Assembly (NCBI RefSeq): GCF_028288205.1
Contig: NZ_JAQBOD010000006.1
Coordinates: 1 to 64,000 of the forward strand
Direction of reading: 5' to 3'
Length of the DNA: 64,000 nt
Origin: Mucilaginibacter sp.
GTDB lineage: Bacteria > Bacteroidota > Bacteroidia > Sphingobacteriales > Sphingobacteriaceae
Part shown: one piece after another, positions 7,100-14,889 of the stretch
Layout of the letters: each line of letters opens with the position of its first letter
How positions within the stretch are numbered: position 1 is the first letter of the stretch
Made by a program: the position numbers and the translations under genes
The notes under the pieces: model-generated
The model's database searches: none
Told to the model about the DNA's origin: nothing
The model's input: the letters and a program-made list of their open reading frames with translations, nothing else

Positions 7100-9358
7100 T
7101 TAGTTCCTTCTGCCTGTAGGCCTGATAGCGTTCAATTCTTCCATTGTATAGCTGTTTGTGCGGGTGGCAGTAGCTTCCCTTATCTTTTTCACATCTTCAG
7201 GTAAAACTACGCTTCCCTTGTTTCCAAAGTCACTGCGGATATAGCTTATTACCGATGCAATATACTCGTCGGTATTGGCACCCAGTGCAGGCATTACATC
7301 GGAATAAGTAGTACCCCTTATAGGGCCGCTCAGGCCATTCAGCAATATTCTTACCAGCCTTTCAGGGTTTTGGCCATTCACATCAGGGTTACCAGCTAAT
7401 GCAGGTGCTAATGCCGGGCCTGATCCGCTTGCAATCCCCTTAGCATCAGCGCCATGGCAGGTAAAGCACAATTGTTTAAATATTACCGAGCCTTGTGCAA
7501 CCAGCTTGCCACCAACTGCATTCAGCATTTTTTGCCTTGCAATTTGTTCTGCCCTTGCCTTTGCTTTGTTTTCGAAAGTTGTTTGCGATAAAGTAAGCAA
7601 TGCGTCGTTAGGGTAATTTTTTAGAAGGCTTGCAATAATAGCTTTTGATTTATCTGAATTTACAAAACGCATGCTCAACAATAACTGCAGGCGCACATCG
7701 GCGCTTGGGTCGGCTTTCAGGGCATCCAGCATATCAATAGCATGGCTGTCTTTCTTCATAAAATCTTCGCCTATCCAAACGGCAGTTTTACGTATTTCTG
7801 CGTCAGGGTCTTTCAGCGCTTTGCCAAATGTTTCGGCATCCATTTCGTCCATGCCATTCAATGTCCATAAAGCATGCAGTTTGGCCAATTGTCCACCGCC
7901 GGCAGCAAGCGTTTTTAAAGCTGGCACTACAGATTTGTCATTCCTTATCACCAACAGTTTTTGGGCATTATCCCTCCACCAGCCATTCATGCTATTTAAG
8001 TGCTGAACCAGTTGCGCGCTGGTTTCTTCCAGCATATGCGGGCGTTTAAAGTCTGGCTTATAGTTGTCATTTACCAAACGGTAAATACGGCCACGGCCAA
8101 TATTCGTCTGAAGTCCTTTTTGTTGAATTTTAGGGCGCAGGTAGCTATCAGCTTTTGTCCATTCGCTTTCTTGTATTATACCGTGGTACATATCAACAAT
8201 GTACATACAGCCATCAGGGCCTGTAATGGTATTTACCGGCCTAAAGTTAAGGTCGGTAGAAGCCAAGAACTCTGATTGGTCATAAGCATTTTTCAAAGTG
8301 ATCTTGGCATCATTATTGGTTACTTTAGCACGGCGTATTAAACGGCCCACAGGCTCGCAAATAAACAGGTCGCCGCGCATATCGGTTGGCAGTTTATCAC
8401 CCCTGAAAATTGATTGGCCGTTACTGGCGGTAAAGTGGTTAAGCGTGCTATCTTTAAGGCGCAGCCTGTTTAAGCCACCCTGAACGTCGGGAGTGGTTAC
8501 AATTGGCCATACCGGCTGAAACTCTTTCTGGTCAAACTTGTCATTTACATCAAATTTCCCATAGTGCAGGTTTTGCTCGTAAAATAAAGCAGGGACTTCG
8601 CCACCTGCTGATGAGTAGAATATACGGCCATAGTCATCATTAGCCAAGCCCCATTGCCCATCGCTGCCATCAACAAGGGTATCAGGGACAACTTTATCAC
8701 CTTTTAAGGTATACCTAACAGGGTCGTAGGTTAAGTACATCCTGTTATCCAAATTCCATAGCAAACCACTTTTTTGGTGCTCTAAATTGTTAGTGTTAGT
8801 GCCATGATTTTCGTAAGCCAGCCAATTTTTATCAGCTACACCATCGCCATTTGTATCCTGGAAACAAAATACGCTGTTTGTCCAGGTTTGGCTTACCAAT
8901 AAACGGCCATGATCAAGTGGCTGTAAAGTTCTGGGTAGCATAAGATGATCGGCAAATACGGTCATTTTGTCCATTACACCATCACCATTGGTATCTTCCA
9001 ATAATTTGATCTTACAGTCGGCATTATGTTCGCCGGTACCGTTAACATCAAGCATGTAGGTATTTAATTCTGCAACATACATTCTTGCATCACCATCCCA
9101 GGCAATAGCAACCGGCTGGCTAACCATAGGCTCGCTTGCCACTAATTGCAAATGATATCCTGCAGGCATATAAATATGCTTCATTTCCTCTTCAGGAGAT
9201 TTAGGGGTTGGATCAGGGTGCATGTCAACCAATATTCTGCCTGACGCATCTCTTTGCACAGGATATTGTGTAACATACTTTTGTGTTACCTTACAGGTAT
9301 AAAACAATACCGCTGATGCGCATGTGATACCTAAAAGCCATTTATGATTATGTTTCAT
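7100..9358 (-). CDS. PVC-type membrane-bound dehydrogenase fused to HEAT-like repeats and cytochrome c
   Basis: The protein has 752 residues. An N-terminal hydrophobic segment at about 8-22 anchors or exports it. Residues 65-435 form a beta-propeller related to PQQ/glucose-sorbosone dehydrogenases, with two calcium-binding-like DTNGDGVxDK loops at 122-131 and 168-177. Residues 450-610 look like helical HEAT-type repeats. Residues 620-710 are a cytochrome c domain with CFTCH at 631-635 and M689 as the likely axial ligand. This is the Pirellula/Verrucomicrobium-type architecture. It should oxidise an unknown substrate, probably a sugar, outside the cytoplasm and pass electrons to its haem. A ThuA-like lipoprotein gene lies 55 bases upstream on the same strand and a small cytochrome c beyond it, suggesting an electron-transfer unit. 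Confidence 0.85.
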   Translation of the reverse strand: MKHNHKWLLGITCASAVLFYTCKVTQKYVTQYPVQRDASGRILVDMHPDPTPKSPEEEMKHIYMPAGYHLQLVASEPMVSQPVAIAWDGDARMYVAELNTYMLDVNGTGEHNADCKIKLLEDTNGDGVMDKMTVFADHLMLPRTLQPLDHGRLLVSQTWTNSVFCFQDTNGDGVADKNWLAYENHGTNTNNLEHQKSGLLWNLDNRMYLTYDPVRYTLKGDKVVPDTLVDGSDGQWGLANDDYGRIFYSSAGGEVPALFYEQNLHYGKFDVNDKFDQKEFQPVWPIVTTPDVQGGLNRLRLKDSTLNHFTASNGQSIFRGDKLPTDMRGDLFICEPVGRLIRRAKVTNNDAKITLKNAYDQSEFLASTDLNFRPVNTITGPDGCMYIVDMYHGIIQESEWTKADSYLRPKIQQKGLQTNIGRGRIYRLVNDNYKPDFKRPHMLEETSAQLVQHLNSMNGWWRDNAQKLLVIRNDKSVVPALKTLAAGGGQLAKLHALWTLNGMDEMDAETFGKALKDPDAEIRKTAVWIGEDFMKKDSHAIDMLDALKADPSADVRLQLLLSMRFVNSDKSKAIIASLLKNYPNDALLTLSQTTFENKAKARAEQIARQKMLNAVGGKLVAQGSVIFKQLCFTCHGADAKGIASGSGPALAPALAGNPDVNGQNPERLVRILLNGLSGPIRGTTYSDVMPALGANTDEYIASVISYIRSDFGNKGSVVLPEDVKKIREATATRTNSYTMEELNAIRPTGRRN

Positions 9359-9413
9359 TTAGTTTATTTGAGGTTTGATAGTTTAGTTTTATTGGTTGTG
9401 TTGTATACCTATT

Positions 9414-10205
9414 TTATTTCATTTTTTTTCTGCCCATAGCATACTCAATACCACCTAACAGGTGCTGAAGGTAAAGAGGTTCAACAAATGACTCATCTGT
9501 ATGCCCAAGTTCTGTGTAGAAAGCCCTTCCTCCATCAAAATCATGGTACCAGGCCATAGGGTGATAAGCGCCCATTTTTAGGTTTTCGTTTTTGGCATTA
9601 TAAGTTATAGTTGATTCATCGATTGTGATCAATACATGAATATCTTTTGCCAGGTATTTAAAGTGATACCATTCGTCTTTTCTTTGCCATACTGCCGGTA
9701 ACATCTTGGTGGCGATAGTATTGGGATCAACTATGTTTAATGTAGACATTTTTTGATCGGGATGTCCTTTAAAATAAGCGCCAGACAGATCACCATACCA
9801 TTGCCAGTTATACTCTGCATCAGTAGCCGCATGTATACCAACATAGCCGCCACCATGCTCAATATAATTTTTTAAAGCAGCTTTCGACTCATCCTTTTTA
9901 AAGAAATCACCGGTGGTGCTTAAAAATATAATGGCCGAATATTGTTTTAAATTGTCGTCAGTGAATTTGCTTTCGTTAACAGTAGAGTCAACAGAAAAAC
10001 CATTTTCGGCACCCATTTTTTGAATGGCTGCTATACCTGCCTTAATAGATCCGTGATGAAAGCCTGCCGTTTTGCAGTATATTAACACTTTATAATCTTT
10101 CTTTTTTGAAGCCCCATGCGAAGCGCTGCATGAACTAATTAAAATAGCTACAGCACACAATGCTAAATAGCTAATTAAGCGATTAATTTGTAATTGATTT
10201 CTCAT
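9414..10205 (-). CDS. ThuA-like domain lipoprotein
   Basis: The 263-residue protein has a signal peptide ending in a lipobox (ISSC, lipidated C26), so it should be membrane-anchored outside the cytoplasm. The rest is one ThuA-like domain with a class I glutamine-amidotransferase-like fold; the HGGGYVGIHAA segment near residues 117-127 is characteristic. ThuA proteins act in trehalose and related sugar use in rhizobia, and ThuA-like domains often accompany sugar oxidoreductases, where a role on 3-keto-sugars has been proposed. Here it lies between a cytochrome-fused dehydrogenase and a cytochrome c on one strand. Enzymatic role is inferred; domain assignment is firm. Confidence 0.88.
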   Translation of the reverse strand: MRNQLQINRLISYLALCAVAILISSCSASHGASKKKDYKVLIYCKTAGFHHGSIKAGIAAIQKMGAENGFSVDSTVNESKFTDDNLKQYSAIIFLSTTGDFFKKDESKAALKNYIEHGGGYVGIHAATDAEYNWQWYGDLSGAYFKGHPDQKMSTLNIVDPNTIATKMLPAVWQRKDEWYHFKYLAKDIHVLITIDESTITYNAKNENLKMGAYHPMAWYHDFDGGRAFYTELGHTDESFVEPLYLQHLLGGIEYAMGRKKMK

Positions 10206-10303
10206 GTATTTATTAGGTTAATTTTGGTTCAATTCAAAAAATCCGGACGCGCCAATTGGTTAAAAGAGCATCATAGATAATCATCCTCACTATTCAATAA
10301 AAC

Positions 10304-10342
10304 AACAAATTTATTAACACCCCATGTGCTAATAAATTTGTT
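10304..10342. repeat. Perfect 13-bp A/T-rich inverted repeat between cytochrome c and ThuA genes
   Basis: Arms AACAAATTTATTA (10304-10316) and TAATAAATTTGTT (10330-10342) flank a 13-base loop. On the minus strand the stem is followed by a T-rich stretch, so it could be a weak terminator or a processing site between the cytochrome c and ThuA genes. The left arm also contains, on the minus strand, TAAATTTG, a match to the -7 promoter consensus for the ThuA gene. Confidence 0.55.
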
Positions 10343-10346
10343 CAAT

Positions 10347-10366
10347 CCTGCTAATCACTTAGCAGG
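10347..10366 (-). terminator. Short hairpin just after the cytochrome c stop codon
   Basis: CCTGCTAA (10347-10354) and TTAGCAGG (10359-10366) form a perfect 8-bp stem with a TCAC loop. It begins seven bases after the small cytochrome c gene's stop on the minus strand. No T-run follows directly; with the next inverted repeat it forms a tandem hairpin pair that may attenuate read-through or protect the upstream mRNA. Confidence 0.5.
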
Positions 10367-10373
10367 GGTATTA

Positions 10374-10775
10374 TTACTTAAGAGACAAAATGTACTCTAT
10401 CATTTTTTTAATGTCGGCAGGGTTAATGGCCGGGTGCGGCGACATTGGCACTGTTCCCCATACACCACTACCACCGGCAATAACCTTTTTAGTAAGGGCA
10501 TCATAATTTGCTTCAGTAGCAGGATATTTTTTAGCAACATCAATATATGCTGGGCCCACTACTTTTACATCTACCTTATGGCAGCTAAGACAATCATTTT
10601 TTGCCAATAATTGCTTTCCTTCTTCTATATCTACAGCGCTTACTTTTTTAGCAGGGGCTACAGTAGTTTTTTTAACAACAGTAGTTTTAGTTGATTTTTT
10701 AACAACGATTTGCGCAAATGAACTTACCGAAGCAATTGCGATAATTAAGCCTGTTAAGATGATAGTCCTTTTCAT
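10374..10775 (-). CDS. Small periplasmic cytochrome c (class I, c551-like)
   Basis: The 133-residue protein has a cleavable signal peptide (about residues 1-21, ending SFA) and a low-complexity Lys/Thr/Val linker at 25-45. One haem-binding domain follows, with CLSCH at 62-66 and M111 in VPMSPHP as the likely sixth ligand. The size and the PMSPHP segment match c551-like single-haem electron carriers. It is encoded upstream of the ThuA lipoprotein and cytochrome-fused dehydrogenase on the same strand. The natural reading is that it shuttles electrons between that dehydrogenase and the respiratory chain; partners are inferred from position. Confidence 0.88.
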   Translation of the reverse strand: MKRTIILTGLIIAIASVSSFAQIVVKKSTKTTVVKKTTVAPAKKVSAVDIEEGKQLLAKNDCLSCHKVDVKVVGPAYIDVAKKYPATEANYDALTKKVIAGGSGVWGTVPMSPHPAINPADIKKMIEYILSLK

Positions 10776-11431
10776 GATGTATATTATATATTTATTAATT
10801 TATTCGGTTTATTGATTGTACGACTTATTATTTTGAAAGAGGTTTAACAGCACCAATATGCCTGGCTTTAGTCTCTTTTATAATAGCGATGAAACAAAGT
10901 TAATTAATATGGTCTCAAAATCAATAGCTGCGCTTTGTTGTTAAAATAAACCTTTCTGCAAAGTATTTACCAGTTAATAATATGCGCCGGGTTAAAATAG
11001 CCGCAAAGTGCGTTTTTATACTTTAATGACCACTTTTTTTGCTCTCGCAACCTCATTTCATCGCACCAAAAATATAAATTTTCTAACGTTTTTGTAGTAC
11101 AATTGTTACTTAAAATATTGCTTTTAATGCCAAAACAATCGATTGTTTGGTGAAATTGAAAGATATTAGCGGTGATAAAATAAATAGTCACATACTTGTT
11201 ATAATAAACACGCTTGTTACTATTTGTAATTTATTAGTTTTGCTTATACCAATTATTAACGGCAGCATAAACCCTGCTTTTCAAGTAACATAAATGAAAA
11301 CATATAAGGCTATAAGCGGCGGTTTATAGCAATGTGCGATTGCGCGAAAACCTTATTTAAGCTCCGATGTTGGGACTGGCTGTTCGCACAAAAAAATAGA
11401 AACCAATTAATTAACCATATAACCAACCAAT
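10776..11431. other. 656-bp non-coding region between divergent cytochrome c and beta-helix genes
   Basis: No convincing gene is present; a 74-codon open frame at 10967-11191 lacks any family signature and has Cys/Phe/Asn-rich, A/T-driven composition. The region must carry promoters for both divergent genes. One candidate is described separately at 11214-11242. The remaining sequence is A/T-rich with no strong hairpin that I can see. Confidence 0.6.
11214..11242 (+). promoter_or_regulatory. Candidate promoter of the beta-helix/uronidase operon
   Basis: TAGTTTTG at 11235-11242 matches the -7 element TAnnTTTG. TTG at 11214-11216, 18 bases upstream, could be the -33 element. It leaves a long leader of about 185 bases before the gene at 11432. 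Confidence 0.35.
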
Positions 11432-12667
11432 ATGAAAAGAGGAATATTTACACTATTATTTTTAGTCGGTGCCCTATGTAGCTTTGCCGCAGACGGACCT
11501 TATAAAAGCATAAGGGATTTTAAGGTTTTGCCTAAAAACTCTCCACAGGTAAACGCGGTAAACCTTCAAAAAGCTATAGACTGGGCATCAACAACAGGTG
11601 CTGCTTTATTTGTCGACCCGTCTGACGAGCCTTACGCGGTAAGCAGCGGCATTATATTAAAACCCAATGTTTCTTTAATTGGCGCGAATCCGCCGGAGGC
11701 AAGGGGAACAAAAAACGCTACCAAAAACGCTCCGGTAGGCAGTGTGTTTAAAATTGTTGATGCCGATCATCCATTCATTACTGTTGAATCATCCACTCAA
11801 ATAAAAGGTATCCAGTTTTGGTATGCTAACCAGGAGCTAACCGATCCGGCAAAGATCATTAAATACCCGCCAACTATACAAACCAGCCACACATCAAGCA
11901 CACAGGCCGTTACCTTAACAGACCTTACTTTTTATGGCGAGTATGTTGCCATGGATTTTAACGCAACACGTGCCTTGATATGCGAATTGATACTGATAGA
12001 AAATTGTTACGGCTATCCGTTAAGCGGCGAGTTTATTAAGATAGATTACTGCTATGATATTCCGCGGTTTTTACATTGCCACGTAAACCCGGCTATCATG
12101 CGTAAAATGGGTTTCCGTTTTTCAAAAGCTATTATTGACGCGGTAATAAAAAATAAAACTTATTGCTATTCCATCAACCATACAGATAACGCCCAATTAA
12201 TGGACCTGTTTACTTTTGCAACTTATGGCGGTATCCATTTGGGTGGCGAGAGCTATGGCCAGTTAACCAACTTCAATTTAGATTGTGTTACCGTTGGCTT
12301 ATATAAAGAAGGTAATAATACCAAAAACCGTAACTGGCAAATAGCACAAGGCTCGATAATAGCCAATGCAGGTACTGAGCTAAGCGAAATACACCCGATA
12401 GTTATTGAGGGCCAGGGCCATACTGCTTTAACCAATGTAGAGGCATTTTCTGGCGGTAATGGCGCGTTGACCAACATGGGTAAATCTGCAGATTTTATGC
12501 TGATTAAAGGCGATAAAAGAGCAACCGTATCAGTAGTTGGCAGCCGTATGCGTAACTATGAGTCGGCCCAGCCATTTACCATTCAAAACCCGATGGCGCA
12601 GGTACAGGCAGTTGCCTGCGTTGATAAGGATGAGAATTTATATAACGCAACCTTTGGTGTAAAATAA
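11432..12667 (+). CDS. Secreted right-handed beta-helix protein (pectate lyase-like superfamily)
   Basis: The 411-residue protein has a signal peptide (MKRGIFTLLFLVGALCSFA). The opening pattern, SIRDFKVLPKNSPQVNAVNLQKAIDWA, followed by a PYAVSSGIILKPNVSLIG strand, is the entry of pectate-lyase-superfamily beta-helices, in which a short N-terminal helix precedes stacked coils. I see no clear polygalacturonase (GH28) catalytic triad, so it may be a lyase of another family, a glycan-binding helix, or inactive. It is the first gene of a plus-strand run with two alpha-glucuronidase-like genes (79-base gap to the next), which suggests a role on an acidic polysaccharide. Substrate unknown. Confidence 0.7.
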   Translation: MKRGIFTLLFLVGALCSFAADGPYKSIRDFKVLPKNSPQVNAVNLQKAIDWASTTGAALFVDPSDEPYAVSSGIILKPNVSLIGANPPEARGTKNATKNAPVGSVFKIVDADHPFITVESSTQIKGIQFWYANQELTDPAKIIKYPPTIQTSHTSSTQAVTLTDLTFYGEYVAMDFNATRALICELILIENCYGYPLSGEFIKIDYCYDIPRFLHCHVNPAIMRKMGFRFSKAIIDAVIKNKTYCYSINHTDNAQLMDLFTFATYGGIHLGGESYGQLTNFNLDCVTVGLYKEGNNTKNRNWQIAQGSIIANAGTELSEIHPIVIEGQGHTALTNVEAFSGGNGALTNMGKSADFMLIKGDKRATVSVVGSRMRNYESAQPFTIQNPMAQVQAVACVDKDENLYNATFGVK

Positions 12668-12746
12668 CAACTTCACAATTAAACAATCAACAACAACTAA
12701 GCCTTCATTCTTAACAAGTTTGAGGGTTTTATTATCTCCATCAAAA

Positions 12747-14888
12747 ATGAAAAAAGCGCTTTGTTACCTGACGGTATGTTTTTACTTAATTGTTCAAACC
12801 TCATTTGCACAAAGCATTAAAATTGTACGCGCCGATAAATCGGCGCAAACTTTGTATGCGGTTTCTGTTTTAAAGAAAGCGTTATTACAACAAAAGACAG
12901 ACTATCAAATAGCTCTTGTTATAGATAGTACTCAACTTAGTAAAGAAGCTTATTCCATCAATCCGGCAGGAAAAAAAATAACCATAACCGGTGGTGATGG
13001 TAAAGGGATTTTGTACGGATGCCTTTCTGTTGCCGAAAACGTCCGCAATGGCACAACATTGCAAAATATAAAAGCAAGTGCAGAAAGTCCTAACCTACCC
13101 TTCCGCGCTATAAAATTTAATTTACCGTGGGACCCTTACCGCACGGGTCATGCTGTCGACCTGCATATGGAGACTTGTAAGGATGTAAACTATTGGCGCG
13201 CGTTTTTGGATATGATGGCCCAAAACCGCTTTAACACATTAACCTTATGGAACCTGCACCCGTTCCCGTACATGATAAAGCCAAAAAATTTCCCGGAGGC
13301 GAGCCCGTTTACTGATGCGGAGTTGAAAGCGTGGCAAAACCTGTACCATGCTATATTCCGGATGGCTAAAGAACGCGGCATTGATACCTACATAGTAAAC
13401 TGGAACATATTTGTAACTACCCAATTTGCAAAGGCGCACCAGGTGGCTACAAGCAACATCAAGAACCGCATACATTATGGCGATGCGGATACATCAGAAA
13501 TTGTAAAAAAGTATAATCGCGAGTGCGTAACCCAGATGTTGGATGAGTATCCCGACCTTACCGGCATGGGCTTTACCGAAGGTGAGGCCATGAACGGCAT
13601 GACACCCGAAGCACGTAACCAATGGGTAAAGGATGTGATAATAACAGGCATGAAACTGGCTAAACGCAAAACCAAGCTCATTTTCCGTGTACCACTTTCG
13701 GCGGGGGTGAGTGATGGAGGCTCGACCAGCGTGAATGTGGAGAAACTAACCCGTAAAACTATCGAAGCTGAAACAGACTTTGACGGCCCAATATGGACCG
13801 AATTTAAATTTAACTGGTCGCATGGACACTCTACAACCAAATTGTTAAAAGTACATGGCGGCAAACTGAGCGATACCTATTTCAAACCCGAGCCCATCAA
13901 CTATAAAACCGTGTGGACAACGCGCAACGAAGACTTCTTTTGCCTGCGTTGGGGCAATGCCGATTTTATACGCGCGCATATCGCTGCTAATACGCCAAGC
14001 TATGCCGGCGGGTATATTATTGGCTCGGAAGGATATATTCCGGCTAAGGATTACTTTACTAAAATTAAAGGGCCGGTTAACTGGAAGTACGCCTTTGAGC
14101 GGCAATGGTTGTTTTATAAGTTATGGGGCAGATTGCTGTATAACCCGGCTACGCCTGATGTTGTTTTCAGAGAGGAATTTATACACCGCTACGGCAAACA
14201 AGCCACTCCGCTTTTAGAAGCCTATTCGCTTGCATCAAAAACACCGTTGCGTTTAGCTTGCTCATTTGATTTTACCTGGGATTTTTCGTTATACAGCGAG
14301 GGTTTTATGGCGATGAATAAAAAGAAGATGAGCTATATATCGGTAGACCAACAGATAAACCAGGCAACATTTGATCCGGATTATGTTTCGATAAAAGACT
14401 ATGTAAAAAACATACTTGCTAAAGGCGATTTTAAAGGTGATCAGATCACTCCGCCAATTTTGGCAGACCAATTAGAGGCCGATTGTAAAAAGGCGCTGGC
14501 ATTAGTTAAAGACATTAAAACAGCTAATAACAATACCTTAATGTATGAAGTTGCCGATGTAAAAACGTGGGCAAACCTGGGCTTATATTTTGCTGAGAAG
14601 CTGCGGGGTGGCGTTGCCCTGCAAACCTATCGCACAATAGGTCGTGAAGAGAATAAACAGCATGCTATAACTCACTTACAAAACGCATTAATCTATTGGG
14701 ATGAGGTAGTTAAAATTACCCGCCCAATTTATAATGACATGCCTTATACCGGCTATACTTACCCTGCCGACGGCAATAATTCGGTTATTAATAATACCAG
14801 CCGTTTCCATTGGGCGCTGTTAAGGCCCGATGTTGCTAAAGATGTTGAAACTGCTAAGAATGCTACCTATATTTCAAAAGCTAAATAA
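12747..14888 (+). CDS. Alpha-glucuronidase-like secreted glycosidase, paralogue 1
   Basis: I use the ATG at 12747 (713 residues); an in-frame TTG at 12720 would add nine residues before a good signal peptide (MKKALCYLTV...TSFAQ). Residues 24-115 form an alpha/beta zincin-like domain of the type found before the barrel in GH67 and GH20 enzymes. A TIM-barrel-like region follows from about 118, with FMAQNRFNTLTLWNLHPF-like strands and the conserved TEGE segment at 277-280 as a candidate catalytic site. The next gene starts one base after the stop and encodes a relative, so the pair is co-translated. A uronic-acid-releasing role is inferred from fold and neighbourhood; the CAZy family is not clear to me. 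Confidence 0.65.
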   Translation: MKKALCYLTVCFYLIVQTSFAQSIKIVRADKSAQTLYAVSVLKKALLQQKTDYQIALVIDSTQLSKEAYSINPAGKKITITGGDGKGILYGCLSVAENVRNGTTLQNIKASAESPNLPFRAIKFNLPWDPYRTGHAVDLHMETCKDVNYWRAFLDMMAQNRFNTLTLWNLHPFPYMIKPKNFPEASPFTDAELKAWQNLYHAIFRMAKERGIDTYIVNWNIFVTTQFAKAHQVATSNIKNRIHYGDADTSEIVKKYNRECVTQMLDEYPDLTGMGFTEGEAMNGMTPEARNQWVKDVIITGMKLAKRKTKLIFRVPLSAGVSDGGSTSVNVEKLTRKTIEAETDFDGPIWTEFKFNWSHGHSTTKLLKVHGGKLSDTYFKPEPINYKTVWTTRNEDFFCLRWGNADFIRAHIAANTPSYAGGYIIGSEGYIPAKDYFTKIKGPVNWKYAFERQWLFYKLWGRLLYNPATPDVVFREEFIHRYGKQATPLLEAYSLASKTPLRLACSFDFTWDFSLYSEGFMAMNKKKMSYISVDQQINQATFDPDYVSIKDYVKNILAKGDFKGDQITPPILADQLEADCKKALALVKDIKTANNNTLMYEVADVKTWANLGLYFAEKLRGGVALQTYRTIGREENKQHAITHLQNALIYWDEVVKITRPIYNDMPYTGYTYPADGNNSVINNTSRFHWALLRPDVAKDVETAKNATYISKAK

Positions 14889-14889
14889 G

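Noticed and set aside
10967..11191. 74-codon open frame on the minus strand in a long gap
   Set aside because: No family motif, A/T-driven residue use, and it occupies a likely promoter region.
13475..13864. 129-codon frame antisense to the first alpha-glucuronidase-like gene
   Set aside because: Shadow of a well-supported gene; no signal or domain.
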